A stretch of DNA of 20,685 nt. Origin: Acuticoccus sp038745295 (GTDB lineage Bacteria; Pseudomonadota; Alphaproteobacteria; Rhizobiales; Amorphaceae). The position numbers and the translations under genes were made by a program. This document shows positions 8,519-15,030 of this stretch, piece after piece. The stretch spans positions 1-20,685 of the forward strand of contig JBCDLN010000031.1 of the NCBI GenBank assembly GCA_038745295.1, in the 5' to 3' direction. The stretch's first letter is position 1, and each line of letters begins with the position of its first letter. The notes beneath the pieces were generated by a model. That model ran no database searches, was not told the DNA's origin, and was given only the letters and a program-made list of their open reading frames with translations.

Positions 8519-8958
8519 CGGTCCGCACGGGCGTCTGAGCGGTTTCGTCATTGCGCGCAGTCTCTGAGCCGGCGCCTCTGTGCCAAAGCCCTTGAGCCCA
8601 AGCCTGTCGCCAGAAGCCTTCAGTCAGAAGTCTTCCCCAAAGACCTAGAGGCCGCGTTTTGGTTTCTGGCAGCCGTGAGGTCGACCCTCCCCAATAAGCG
8701 GCAAGCCGCGCACCAAGTGTCCCGACCGTGAACGTGGCGAGCGCTATAGGGATCATGCCCAAACTGAAACTTTTGCGCCCACGCGCGATGCTGCCGACCG
8801 AACTCTGACCCACCAGTCAGGCACAAAGAACGCCCAAAAGAAGCGCGTCTCGTCGCAAGGTCGGCTCCCGATCCAACCCACTCATCTGACCGAGAAAACC
8901 TGCCTGCGCCTCAAACGTGTGAGCGCCCTCCCTCGGCCCCCATGCGGCGCATCATGCG
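8519..8958. other. 440-bp intergenic region, no gene recognised
   Basis: The space lies between the 3' ends of two converging units. Small reading frames here have poor starts and no protein-like pattern. No T-tailed hairpin was found. The only dyad noticed is GCGCAT-C-ATGCGC (8947-8959) at the very end of the minus-strand acyl-activating gene, too small to be a terminator. Confidence 0.4.
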
Positions 8959-10554
8959 CTAGGCGGCCAGCATCTCCTTGGCGAGCTTGGTGACGGCCAC
9001 GTTGTCGACCTTGCCTGTGCCGAGCACGGGCACAGCCTCCACCGTCAGCACCTTGTCCGGCAGATATCGTTCCGGAAGACCAAGCGTGCCAAGGGCGGCG
9101 CGTAAGGCATCTTGATCGGGCGACGCCTCTTCGGTGAGCAAAACAATCGACTCCCCACGGCGTTCCCCCGGCACCACCGTGGCCGCATGGAGCGCCCCCG
9201 GCCACGCCGCCCCCGCCAGCTGCTCCACCAGTGTCAGCGAGGTTAGCTCACCACCAATCTTGGCAAAGCGTTTCAAACGACCGCGGATGGAGAGAAAGCC
9301 ATCCTCATAGGCCACAACGTCGCCCGTATCGTGCCAGCCATCCTCGGGGGGCACCACGCGACCTGTTTGGGCGTCAATATAGCCCGCCATCACATTGGGC
9401 CCGCGCACCAGGAGCCGGCGTCCGTCGTCGAGCCCTTCCACGTGAACAAGGCGCAACTCGATCCCCGGAAGAGGCCGCCCCACGGTTCCATCGCGGTTAT
9501 CATCGGGGTGGTTGGATGCCAAAACCGGGCTGGTCTCAGTCACGCCGTAGCCTTCCAGAACGGCGAATGAAAATCGCTCTGCCACCAGCTCGCGCGTCTC
9601 TGAGCGAACCCGTTCAGCCCCGCATACCGCGATTAGAAGGGTGGACAAGCTGTCCGCATCACCCGCCCGGGCGTATTGGCGCAAAAACGTATCGGTCGCC
9701 AGGAGCACATTGGCGCCGGTATCTTTGATGCGCTGGGCCACCTCTTTAGCGCGCAGCGGGGAGGGGTGGAGCACCAGTTTGCGCCCCAGCACCAACGGCA
9801 AGATCATTCCTGGGCCGAGCCCGTAGGAGTGAAACACCGGCAAAGGATTGAAGAAGACCTTTGCCCGCTCAATGGGAAGCGATTCGGTGACCTGCACGCA
9901 GTTGGCCAGAAAGTTTCTATGGCTGAGCGCAACGCCTTTAGGGTCGCCCTCTGAGCCTGATGTGAACACAATGGCCGCAGTTTGATCCGGCGCCGGTTTC
10001 GGGAACAGCTTCAGCGGCCGCGCCAGCACGGCAAAGAGCTTGTCCCGCCACCCCACTTTGGTGCGCAGCGCTTCAAGCGCAAGCACGGGCGCAACGGTCC
10101 TGAGGGCGTCGGCGATGGGCTCAAGCTTTGCTACGGCCAAAAACCGATCGGCCGTGAGCACCGCGCTAATATTGGCCACCTTCATTGCCGCCAGAAGTGG
10201 CCCGCGCCCTGCGGTGAAGTTGAGCATCGCAGGTGTCTTTCCCGCCGCATGCACAGCATAAAACGCAACCACACTGCCCACACTCGAAGGCAGAAAGATC
10301 CCCACCACATCGCCAGGGATCTCACGCTTGATCACGCGCGAAAATGCCGCCACCGCCCGCAACAGGTCCTCATAGCTGAGGATCCTCTTGTCGCCATCTT
10401 CCACGGCGATCTGTGCCCCGCCGTGGGTGACCCGCGCCTCAATCAGCGCCGAAAGCACATCACTGCTCGCGCGGGCGGCGATTTCTTGGGCAGACGGACC
10501 ATCGGACCGCGCCGGAATATCGATGATGTCGCCCGATGGAGGCGCGGCGCTCAT
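8959..10554 (-). CDS. AMP-forming acyl-activating enzyme, Aas/acyl-ACP synthetase-like
   Basis: A member of the ANL (AMP-binding) superfamily, which adenylates a carboxylic acid and transfers it to a thiol of CoA or ACP. The 531 residues carry the P-loop FTSGSEGDPKG (197-207), YGVTETSP (336-343), WHDTGD (407-412), the hinge GRLKR (425-429) and the C-terminal catalytic Lys515 (LGTGKVDN). The stretches AIGRVPAMLNFTAG-like (104-116 here), SEGDPKGVALSHRNFLAN and LEGYGVTETSPVLA...GTVGRPLPGIE resemble the synthetase half of Aas (acyl-ACP synthetase/2-acylglycerophosphoethanolamine acyltransferase) more than ordinary FadD. The N-terminal acyltransferase half of Aas is absent. The start overlaps the stop of the upstream PhyH gene (ATGA), so translation is probably coupled. 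Function as an acyl-acid ligase is secure; the acceptor and substrate are not. Confidence 0.88.
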   Translation of the reverse strand: MSAAPPSGDIIDIPARSDGPSAQEIAARASSDVLSALIEARVTHGGAQIAVEDGDKRILSYEDLLRAVAAFSRVIKREIPGDVVGIFLPSSVGSVVAFYAVHAAGKTPAMLNFTAGRGPLLAAMKVANISAVLTADRFLAVAKLEPIADALRTVAPVLALEALRTKVGWRDKLFAVLARPLKLFPKPAPDQTAAIVFTSGSEGDPKGVALSHRNFLANCVQVTESLPIERAKVFFNPLPVFHSYGLGPGMILPLVLGRKLVLHPSPLRAKEVAQRIKDTGANVLLATDTFLRQYARAGDADSLSTLLIAVCGAERVRSETRELVAERFSFAVLEGYGVTETSPVLASNHPDDNRDGTVGRPLPGIELRLVHVEGLDDGRRLLVRGPNVMAGYIDAQTGRVVPPEDGWHDTGDVVAYEDGFLSIRGRLKRFAKIGGELTSLTLVEQLAGAAWPGALHAATVVPGERRGESIVLLTEEASPDQDALRAALGTLGLPERYLPDKVLTVEAVPVLGTGKVDNVAVTKLAKEMLAA

Positions 10555-11378
10555 GCGCGGAACTCGGTTTTGTCGGTCCCCTCGTAAAGCGCGGACACTT
10601 GCGCATCCATTGATGCCTGATGCGCATCCTTGGCGGCCTGATCAAGGTCGGCAACCGGCCGGCGCTCATGGACAAAGTGGCCGTAGCGGTCCTCCCCTCG
10701 CACGAGGGTGGCAAAGTCTCGGGTTTTGGTCTGGGCAAGACGGGTGGGGATATAGCGCAGCGCAAACCCGATCCGCCGGTCGCTGGTCCGGTTCGGCTTG
10801 GAGCCGTGGACGAGCAACACATGGTGCAGGCTCATCTCGCCCGCGCGGAGCGGCACGTCCACCCCCTCATCACCGGGCACATCAACGTTGATCTCTTGTC
10901 CGCGGGAGAGGAGGTTGTCGCCGGCGAAGGTGTCGCGATGGGGAATCTGAAGCTTTTTGTGGCTGCCCGGCCAAAACCGCATGGCACCTGCTTCAACCGG
11001 CGCATCTGCAAGTGCCACCCAGGCTGTCACAACATCAGAGCCATCAAGCCCCCAGTAGGTGGCATCCTGGTGCCAGGACACGAACGCGCTGGTGTGCGGT
11101 TCTTTGATGAAAAAGGACGAGCCCCACAGCATGATGTCGGGCCCGAGAAGCGCCTCCACTGCATCCAAGATCTCTGGCCTGTGCGCGATCTCGCTGGCCC
11201 AGGTAAAAAGAAGATGGGTCTTGTGGCGCAGATTGCCGGCGATGGGCCCGCCGGTTTTTGCTTCGTATGCCTCCAATGCGGCGCGATAGTGGGCCGCGTC
11301 TTGCGCATCCATCACCCGAACTGGGAAGAGGTATCCGCTCTCTTTATAGCGAGCGACGTCCTCCGGGCTGAGACCCAT
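10551..11378 (-). CDS. Phytanoyl-CoA dioxygenase (PhyH) family protein
   Basis: A predicted Fe(II)/2-oxoglutarate-dependent oxygenase, which would hydroxylate a substrate with decarboxylation of 2-oxoglutarate to succinate in the cytoplasm. The chosen start is the ATG whose first base is 11378 (MGLSPEDVARYKESGYLFPV), because GGAGGAAG lies just upstream on the minus strand; a longer frame from 11450 has no such support. The protein is 275 residues. Likely iron ligands are His103 and Asp105 (SWHQDATYWG) and His191 (LLVHGSKPNRT), with Arg202 a candidate 2-oxoglutarate anchor. The intact HxD argues for a hydroxylase, not a PhyH-type halogenase, where the Asp is replaced by Gly or Ala. Its last bases overlap the start of the acyl-activating gene, which suggests a shared acyl substrate, but the substrate is unknown. 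Confidence 0.87.
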   Translation of the reverse strand: MGLSPEDVARYKESGYLFPVRVMDAQDAAHYRAALEAYEAKTGGPIAGNLRHKTHLLFTWASEIAHRPEILDAVEALLGPDIMLWGSSFFIKEPHTSAFVSWHQDATYWGLDGSDVVTAWVALADAPVEAGAMRFWPGSHKKLQIPHRDTFAGDNLLSRGQEINVDVPGDEGVDVPLRAGEMSLHHVLLVHGSKPNRTSDRRIGFALRYIPTRLAQTKTRDFATLVRGEDRYGHFVHERRPVADLDQAAKDAHQASMDAQVSALYEGTDKTEFRA

Positions 11379-11549
11379 GGTGCTTCCTCCGTCAAGATGC
11401 GCGTGTCTGTTCTGCCCACACTCTACGGCAACCCCCAGCTGTGTCCACATGGAGCGATTGAGCGCGCAACCCGCTGCACGCCGCGGGCCGCCCCATCAGA
11501 CCACTTCAGACCACTGAGCGCGCAGCCAAGGGGGCGGCGGCGAGAGCGC

Positions 11550-12296
11550 TTAGCGCCAGTGCTCAGCAATCCATGGGGTTGGTCGCACCTTTTTGCGCAG
11601 ACGCTTGTACCACTTCTTCTCCGGCCAAATGCCGTCGCGGGCATGGTCTGGATTTGGCCGGCCGGTGAAGCACACCACCTTGGCATCGGCTGGAAGCGGG
11701 GCTGTGCGCACAAAGTTGAGCGGGAAGGGCGGCAACAACGAGTGCTTGAAGCTGGCGCACCACGGCTCGGGCCAATAGACCATGCTGCTGATGGTGCGGG
11801 ACTTGAACGTTTGTTCGTTCCGAAACCCTTCAATGGTCCCGACAGGGTCGGCCATGTAAGCGTCAAACACCTCAGTGTGCGCGCCAACTTTAAGGCGATA
11901 GACGCTCGTGTTGCCGATCCCGAGCCCCCGCTGGGTCCAATTCTCAATGACGCAGAAAGTGGCGCTCGGCTGGAAGTCAAAAAAGTCATCGATGGAGGAT
12001 GTGATCACCACATCCAAATCGAGGAACAGAAAGTCGCCGGAAAGGCCGCCCACATCGGCTTGGAGCAAAGAGATTTTCCGCCAACCCGTCGTGGCATAAC
12101 GCTCAGGCATGTCGATGGCGGGCAGCGGTTGCGCTTCAATCTGCGGGTCAAGATCGGTGGGATCATCGGTGAAGCAGACCAGGCGCACCGGGCGGCTCGT
12201 GTTGCGGGACACCATGGACAGCAAAATGTTGACGTACTCGGCCCCGTAAGCGGTGCCCCACTTCATGCAGACAATAGTGTGCGGTGTTTGGGGCAT
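11550..12296 (-). CDS. Glycosyltransferase-like protein with DxD motif
   Basis: A 248-residue protein if begun at the ATG ending at 12296 (MPQTPHTIVCMKWGTAYGAEYVN); a TTG at 12356 would add 20 residues, and neither start has a clear ribosome-binding site. The segment DFLFLDLDVVIT (88-99) has the hydrophobic-strand DLD (93-95) typical of metal- and nucleotide-sugar-binding glycosyltransferases of GT-A fold. The pattern 'MKWGxxY...N.L...V.RN...P...VCFTDDP...' is common to a group of alphaproteobacterial proteins near family-8-like transferases. The C-terminus is strongly basic (KKWYKRLRKKVRP), consistent with membrane-surface contact. No signal peptide or membrane segment is visible. It stands alone, with no polysaccharide genes next to it, so the acceptor is unknown. 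It shares strand with the PhyH/Aas pair but is 171 bp upstream of it. Confidence 0.75.
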   Translation of the reverse strand: MPQTPHTIVCMKWGTAYGAEYVNILLSMVSRNTSRPVRLVCFTDDPTDLDPQIEAQPLPAIDMPERYATTGWRKISLLQADVGGLSGDFLFLDLDVVITSSIDDFFDFQPSATFCVIENWTQRGLGIGNTSVYRLKVGAHTEVFDAYMADPVGTIEGFRNEQTFKSRTISSMVYWPEPWCASFKHSLLPPFPLNFVRTAPLPADAKVVCFTGRPNPDHARDGIWPEKKWYKRLRKKVRPTPWIAEHWR

Positions 12297-12812
12297 GGGA
12301 AGGGTCACTGACTTTAAGGTGGAAGGCGCCACGCTGGTTCCGCACCCACCCAACAACTGCCACCAGAGCTGTCAAGTCGGTGGGGGAGCGCCGTGTATTC
12401 TCCCCGGGCCACGATGAGGTTACCAAGAGAACGCAACACGATCATTTGAAGATGAGCCATGTCCGTGTTGCCGCCCAGTCGCTCAAGTGAGGCCAGGAGC
12501 ACTTATGATCGTTGTCCTAAACTAAAATACGGCTGAAGTAAGGCGATTTCTGGTCCCGGCCGGTTTGATGTGCGCCTTAGCGGACGGCATAGGGCGTGGT
12601 TTGGCCTTGGTATCGTTGTGGGTTTTGAGGGGGATGTTCCGGGCCGGTGGTGGGCGGCGGCTGCCGCCAAACCAAACCGCACCAGTTGTCAGACAATTGC
12701 GATCTTCGTTTTATCTTGGCAAATGGGCTGATTCGAAGCGCTGTAAATATCCAAATCTTCGCACAAAGTTGTCAACACAGCGCGACATTTGGCGTATGCT
12801 TAACCGCGTATC
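12297..12812. other. 516-bp region without a recognised gene, with dyads
   Basis: Short frames here (for example minus 12314-12502 and plus 12565-12816) have weak starts and are not called. From about 12500 the base composition becomes AT-richer than the flanks. Structures seen are TGGTTTGGC (12597-12605) against GCCAAACCA (12666-12674), enclosing a GGCGGC/GCCGCC hairpin (12653-12668), and two TTGTC-type dyads described separately. The region should hold the promoter of the minus-strand glycosyltransferase-like gene and the 3' end of the regulator gene. Confidence 0.4.
12683..12699. promoter_or_regulatory. Operator-like dyad with TTGTC-A-GACAA core
   Basis: A 17-bp inverted repeat: left arm CAGTTGTC, central A, right arm GACAATTG, with one mismatched pair in each outer arm (G opposite T). 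A second, shorter palindrome GTTGTCAAC lies at 12768-12776, 81 bp away centre to centre. Both are close to the 3' end of the XRE regulator gene and could be its binding sites. This is inference from symmetry and proximity only. Confidence 0.3.
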
Positions 12813-13130
12813 TTAATCTCGCGCTGATGCGGCGGCCATGTCCTGCATCAAGATGAGGGCTGCCTGCTTTCTGTCGTCACTCAACACTCCAAAATAGGCG
12901 ACCAGCTGTATCGCCGATGGGTCAAGATTAATTCCTTCGACGAGATAGCTCACCGAAGTATCCAGTACAGATGCAAGCTTCGCAAGATTGTCGATACGTG
13001 GAGTCGCGCTCTTCTGTTCCAATATTTGCGTGAGGTATGCTGGGTTTAGTCCGGCCTCACTACAGACTTGTGAGCGTGTCTTTCCACTTTTTTTCAACTG
13101 TTCTCGCAGCCGCACTCTCCAGTCGTCCAT
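12813..13130 (-). CDS. Small XRE-family (Cro/C1-type) helix-turn-helix regulator
   Basis: A 105-residue DNA-binding protein. The N-terminal half is a Cro/C1-type helix-turn-helix domain: MDDWRVRLREQLKKSGKTRS, then the HTH proper at about residues 20-40 (QVCSEAGLNPAYLTQILEQK), followed by the usual TPRIDNLAKLASVLDTSVSYLVEG helix pair (43-66). The C-terminal tail (67-105) is short and lacks a LexA/CI-type peptidase domain, so it is not a self-cleaving repressor. The ribosome-binding site is weak (GGAC about 6 bases before the ATG). It lies alone in an AT-richer stretch that contrasts with its neighbours, which suggests horizontal acquisition, for example from a prophage or other element; no integrase or phage gene accompanies it. 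The target is unknown; autoregulation is likely for this family. Confidence 0.85.
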   Translation of the reverse strand: MDDWRVRLREQLKKSGKTRSQVCSEAGLNPAYLTQILEQKSATPRIDNLAKLASVLDTSVSYLVEGINLDPSAIQLVAYFGVLSDDRKQAALILMQDMAAASARD

Positions 13131-13233
13131 CCCGAGTCCTGTCTTCTGTATCCAAAGCCCACCGTTGCCTTTGTATTACGCGACGACAACGACGAGCGCA
13201 CCATAGTCAGGCGGTGTTCTAAATGGAACGCCA

Positions 13234-13265
13234 TTGCGCGCAAATACAGCAAAAAGAACGTATTT
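13234..13265. promoter_or_regulatory. Dyads upstream of the XRE regulator gene
   Basis: Two symmetric elements lie about 100-135 bp before the regulator start: the palindrome TTGCGCGCAA (13234-13243), and AAATAC (13242-13247) facing GTATTT (13260-13265) over 12 bases. They lie where a promoter and operator of the minus-strand regulator could be. No convincing -35/-10 pair was identified. Confidence 0.25.
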
Positions 13266-13298
13266 TAGTCGATTGACGGTTTTTTCCGCTGGAAAGAA

Positions 13299-13589
13299 GT
13301 GGCTCTGAACACGAGCGCGGGAGAATGCGTGCGCCCGGCTCTTGGTGTTATGTTCTATGCGACCGGTTCGTTAAGTTACGCTTACAAAGTGATAAGCCTC
13401 CTACCGAAGATTTTCAATGCGTTTCAAAACGCGAAAGAAAAGACCAACAGCGTTCGCCACACACTGACGCTTAATGTTCGCTCAGTTGACGATCCCATGG
13501 AATTTTTCAACACCGGCGTGAACGCTGTGACGACGTCGTCCCATCAGATTGACCAATCTCACCAACAAGGACTATGCGTAACACCCTGA
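13299..13589 (+). CDS. Doubtful small ORF of unknown function
   Basis: A 96-codon frame from a GTG at 13299, or 79 codons from an ATG at 13350 (MFYATGSLSYAYKVISLLPK). Neither start has a good ribosome-binding site; GGAAAG ends only two bases before the GTG. The product has a mildly hydrophobic segment followed by a basic/polar part and matches nothing I recognise. Third codon positions are only about half G or C, unlike the flanking genes but like the surrounding AT-richer DNA. It could be a real accessory gene, a remnant of one, or chance. It is listed because it fills most of an otherwise empty 526-bp stretch between the regulator and purB. Confidence 0.22.
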   Translation: MALNTSAGECVRPALGVMFYATGSLSYAYKVISLLPKIFNAFQNAKEKTNSVRHTLTLNVRSVDDPMEFFNTGVNAVTTSSHQIDQSHQQGLCVTP

Positions 13590-13594
13590 TTGGC

Positions 13595-13649
13595 GTGCGT
13601 AATTTTCCCGTCCAAGCCCGGCCGTGGCGGCCTGATACGCACCAAGGAG
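13595..13649 (+). promoter_or_regulatory. Predicted stem-loop leader and ribosome-binding site of purB
   Basis: GTGCGT (13595-13600) can pair with ACGCAC (13637-13642), enclosing a perfect small hairpin GGCCG-TGG-CGGCC (13620-13632). The outer stem ends one base before the AAGGAG ribosome-binding site (13644-13649) of purB. Such a fold could affect translation start, but it is short and could be chance in GC-rich DNA. Confidence 0.3.
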
Positions 13650-13656
13650 CGACCCC

Positions 13657-14973
13657 ATGATCCCCCGCTATTCCCGTGGAGAGATGGCGTCCATTTGGAC
13701 GCCCGAGAGCAAGTTTCGCATCTGGTTTGAAATCGAATCCCATGCCGCCGATGCCATGGCCGCCATGGGCGCTATCCCCGCCGAGGCCGCCCGCACCGTG
13801 CGAGAAAAAGGCGGCTCTGCCATTTTTGACGTGGCGCGGATCGATGAGATCGAACGGGTCACGCGGCACGATGTGATTGCATTCCTCACACACCTTGCCG
13901 AAATCGTCGGGCCAGAGGCACGCTTTGTTCACCAAGGCATGACCTCTTCAGATGTGCTCGACACCACATTTGCCGTGCAGCTTACCCGAGCCACCGATCT
14001 CTTGATCACCGAGGTGGAGGCCCTCCTCGACAGTCTCAAGCGCCGGGCTTACGAGCATAAAAACACGCCCACCATCGGCCGCAGCCATGGGATCCATGCC
14101 GAGCCCACAACGTTCGGCCTCAAATTGGCCCAGGCCTACGCCGAGTTCGCGCGGGCAAAGCAACGCTTGATCACCGCGCGAGAGGAAGTGGCAACGGCCG
14201 CCATCTCAGGCGCCGTGGGCACCTTTGCCCACCTTGATCCACAGGTGGAGGCGCACGTTGCTGAGCAAATGGGCCTCAAGGTGGAGCCCATTTCCACACA
14301 GGTGATCCCCCGCGACCGCCACGCGGCCTACTTTGCCACCCTTGGCGTGGTAGCCTCTTCTGTGGAGCGGCTCGCCACCGAAATCCGCCACCTACAGCGC
14401 ACCGAAGTGGGTGAGGTGGAGGAGGCGTTCGGCAAAGGCCAAAAAGGCTCCTCCGCGATGCCGCACAAAAAGAACCCGATTCTGACCGAAAACCTAACCG
14501 GTCTGGCGCGGATGGTGCGCGCGTACGTGGTGCCGGCCATGGAAAACGTTGCCTTGTGGCATGAGCGGGACATCTCCCATTCGTCCGTTGAGCGGATGAT
14601 TGGCCCAGATGCCACCGTCACGCTGGATTTTGCGCTCCACAGGCTTGCCGGCGTGGTGGACGATCTGGTGGTGAAGCCTGAGGCGATGGCGCAAAACCTT
14701 CACGCACTGGGCGGACTGATCCACTCCCAACAGCTCCTCCTGTCCCTCACCGTTGCCGGCGTCTCGCGGGAGGACGCTTATGCCATGGTCCAGCGCAACG
14801 CCATGCGCGCCCACCATGGCGAGGGCCGCTTCCGCGACCTTGTTGAAGAGGATCAGGACATCACAGGCGCCCTTGGTGCTGAGGCCATTGCAGCGGCCTT
14901 CGATGAGGATGCCCACCTCAGGCATGTGGATACGATCTTCAGCCGAGTCTTTGGCAGCCCCAACGCGGGGTGA
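13657..14973 (+). CDS. purB: Adenylosuccinate lyase
   Basis: Cytoplasmic enzyme of purine synthesis. It cleaves SAICAR to AICAR and adenylosuccinate to AMP, releasing fumarate each time. The 438-residue protein belongs to the fumarase/aspartase superfamily and has its signature SSAMPHKKNP (265-274). Substrate-binding and catalytic residues visible are TSSD (96-99) and the GRSHGIHAEPTTFG block with His144 and His147. The N-terminus MIPRYSRGEMASIWTPESKF is typical of bacterial PurB. Start ATG 13657 has AAGGAG at 13644-13649. It stands alone on the plus strand with no other purine gene next to it; the hyu operon follows 57 bp later and may be read through. Base and codon use return here to the GC-rich pattern of the chromosome. 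Confidence 0.97.
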   Translation: MIPRYSRGEMASIWTPESKFRIWFEIESHAADAMAAMGAIPAEAARTVREKGGSAIFDVARIDEIERVTRHDVIAFLTHLAEIVGPEARFVHQGMTSSDVLDTTFAVQLTRATDLLITEVEALLDSLKRRAYEHKNTPTIGRSHGIHAEPTTFGLKLAQAYAEFARAKQRLITAREEVATAAISGAVGTFAHLDPQVEAHVAEQMGLKVEPISTQVIPRDRHAAYFATLGVVASSVERLATEIRHLQRTEVGEVEEAFGKGQKGSSAMPHKKNPILTENLTGLARMVRAYVVPAMENVALWHERDISHSSVERMIGPDATVTLDFALHRLAGVVDDLVVKPEAMAQNLHALGGLIHSQQLLLSLTVAGVSREDAYAMVQRNAMRAHHGEGRFRDLVEEDQDITGALGAEAIAAAFDEDAHLRHVDTIFSRVFGSPNAG

Positions 14974-15030
14974 AACGTTTAACGCGCCTCTCAGCGGCAG
15001 TAAAAGGCTTGCAAGTGGCAAGAGGAGTGC

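Noticed and set aside
8493..8813. A 106-codon minus-strand frame with one hydrophobic stretch
   Set aside because: It overlaps the 3' end of the exported-protein gene, its start is weak, and the sequence past the hydrophobic part is not protein-like.
10551..11378. PhyH-type halogenase
   Set aside because: The iron-binding motif is HQD with the carboxylate present; halogenases of this fold have Gly or Ala at that place.
10620..12311. A 563-codon open frame on the plus strand
   Set aside because: It runs antisense through both the PhyH and the glycosyltransferase-like genes, whose motifs (HxD...H, DLD) and codon patterns are on the minus strand. Its product has no recognisable domain; long antisense frames are common in GC-rich DNA.
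12314..12502. A 62-codon minus-strand frame upstream of the glycosyltransferase-like gene
   Set aside because: GTG start without a ribosome-binding site; overlaps the possible longer start of the glycosyltransferase-like gene; no similarity recognised.
12565..12816. An 83-codon plus-strand frame
   Set aside because: No ribosome-binding site, spans the GC-to-AT composition change and several dyads, and its product has no recognisable pattern.
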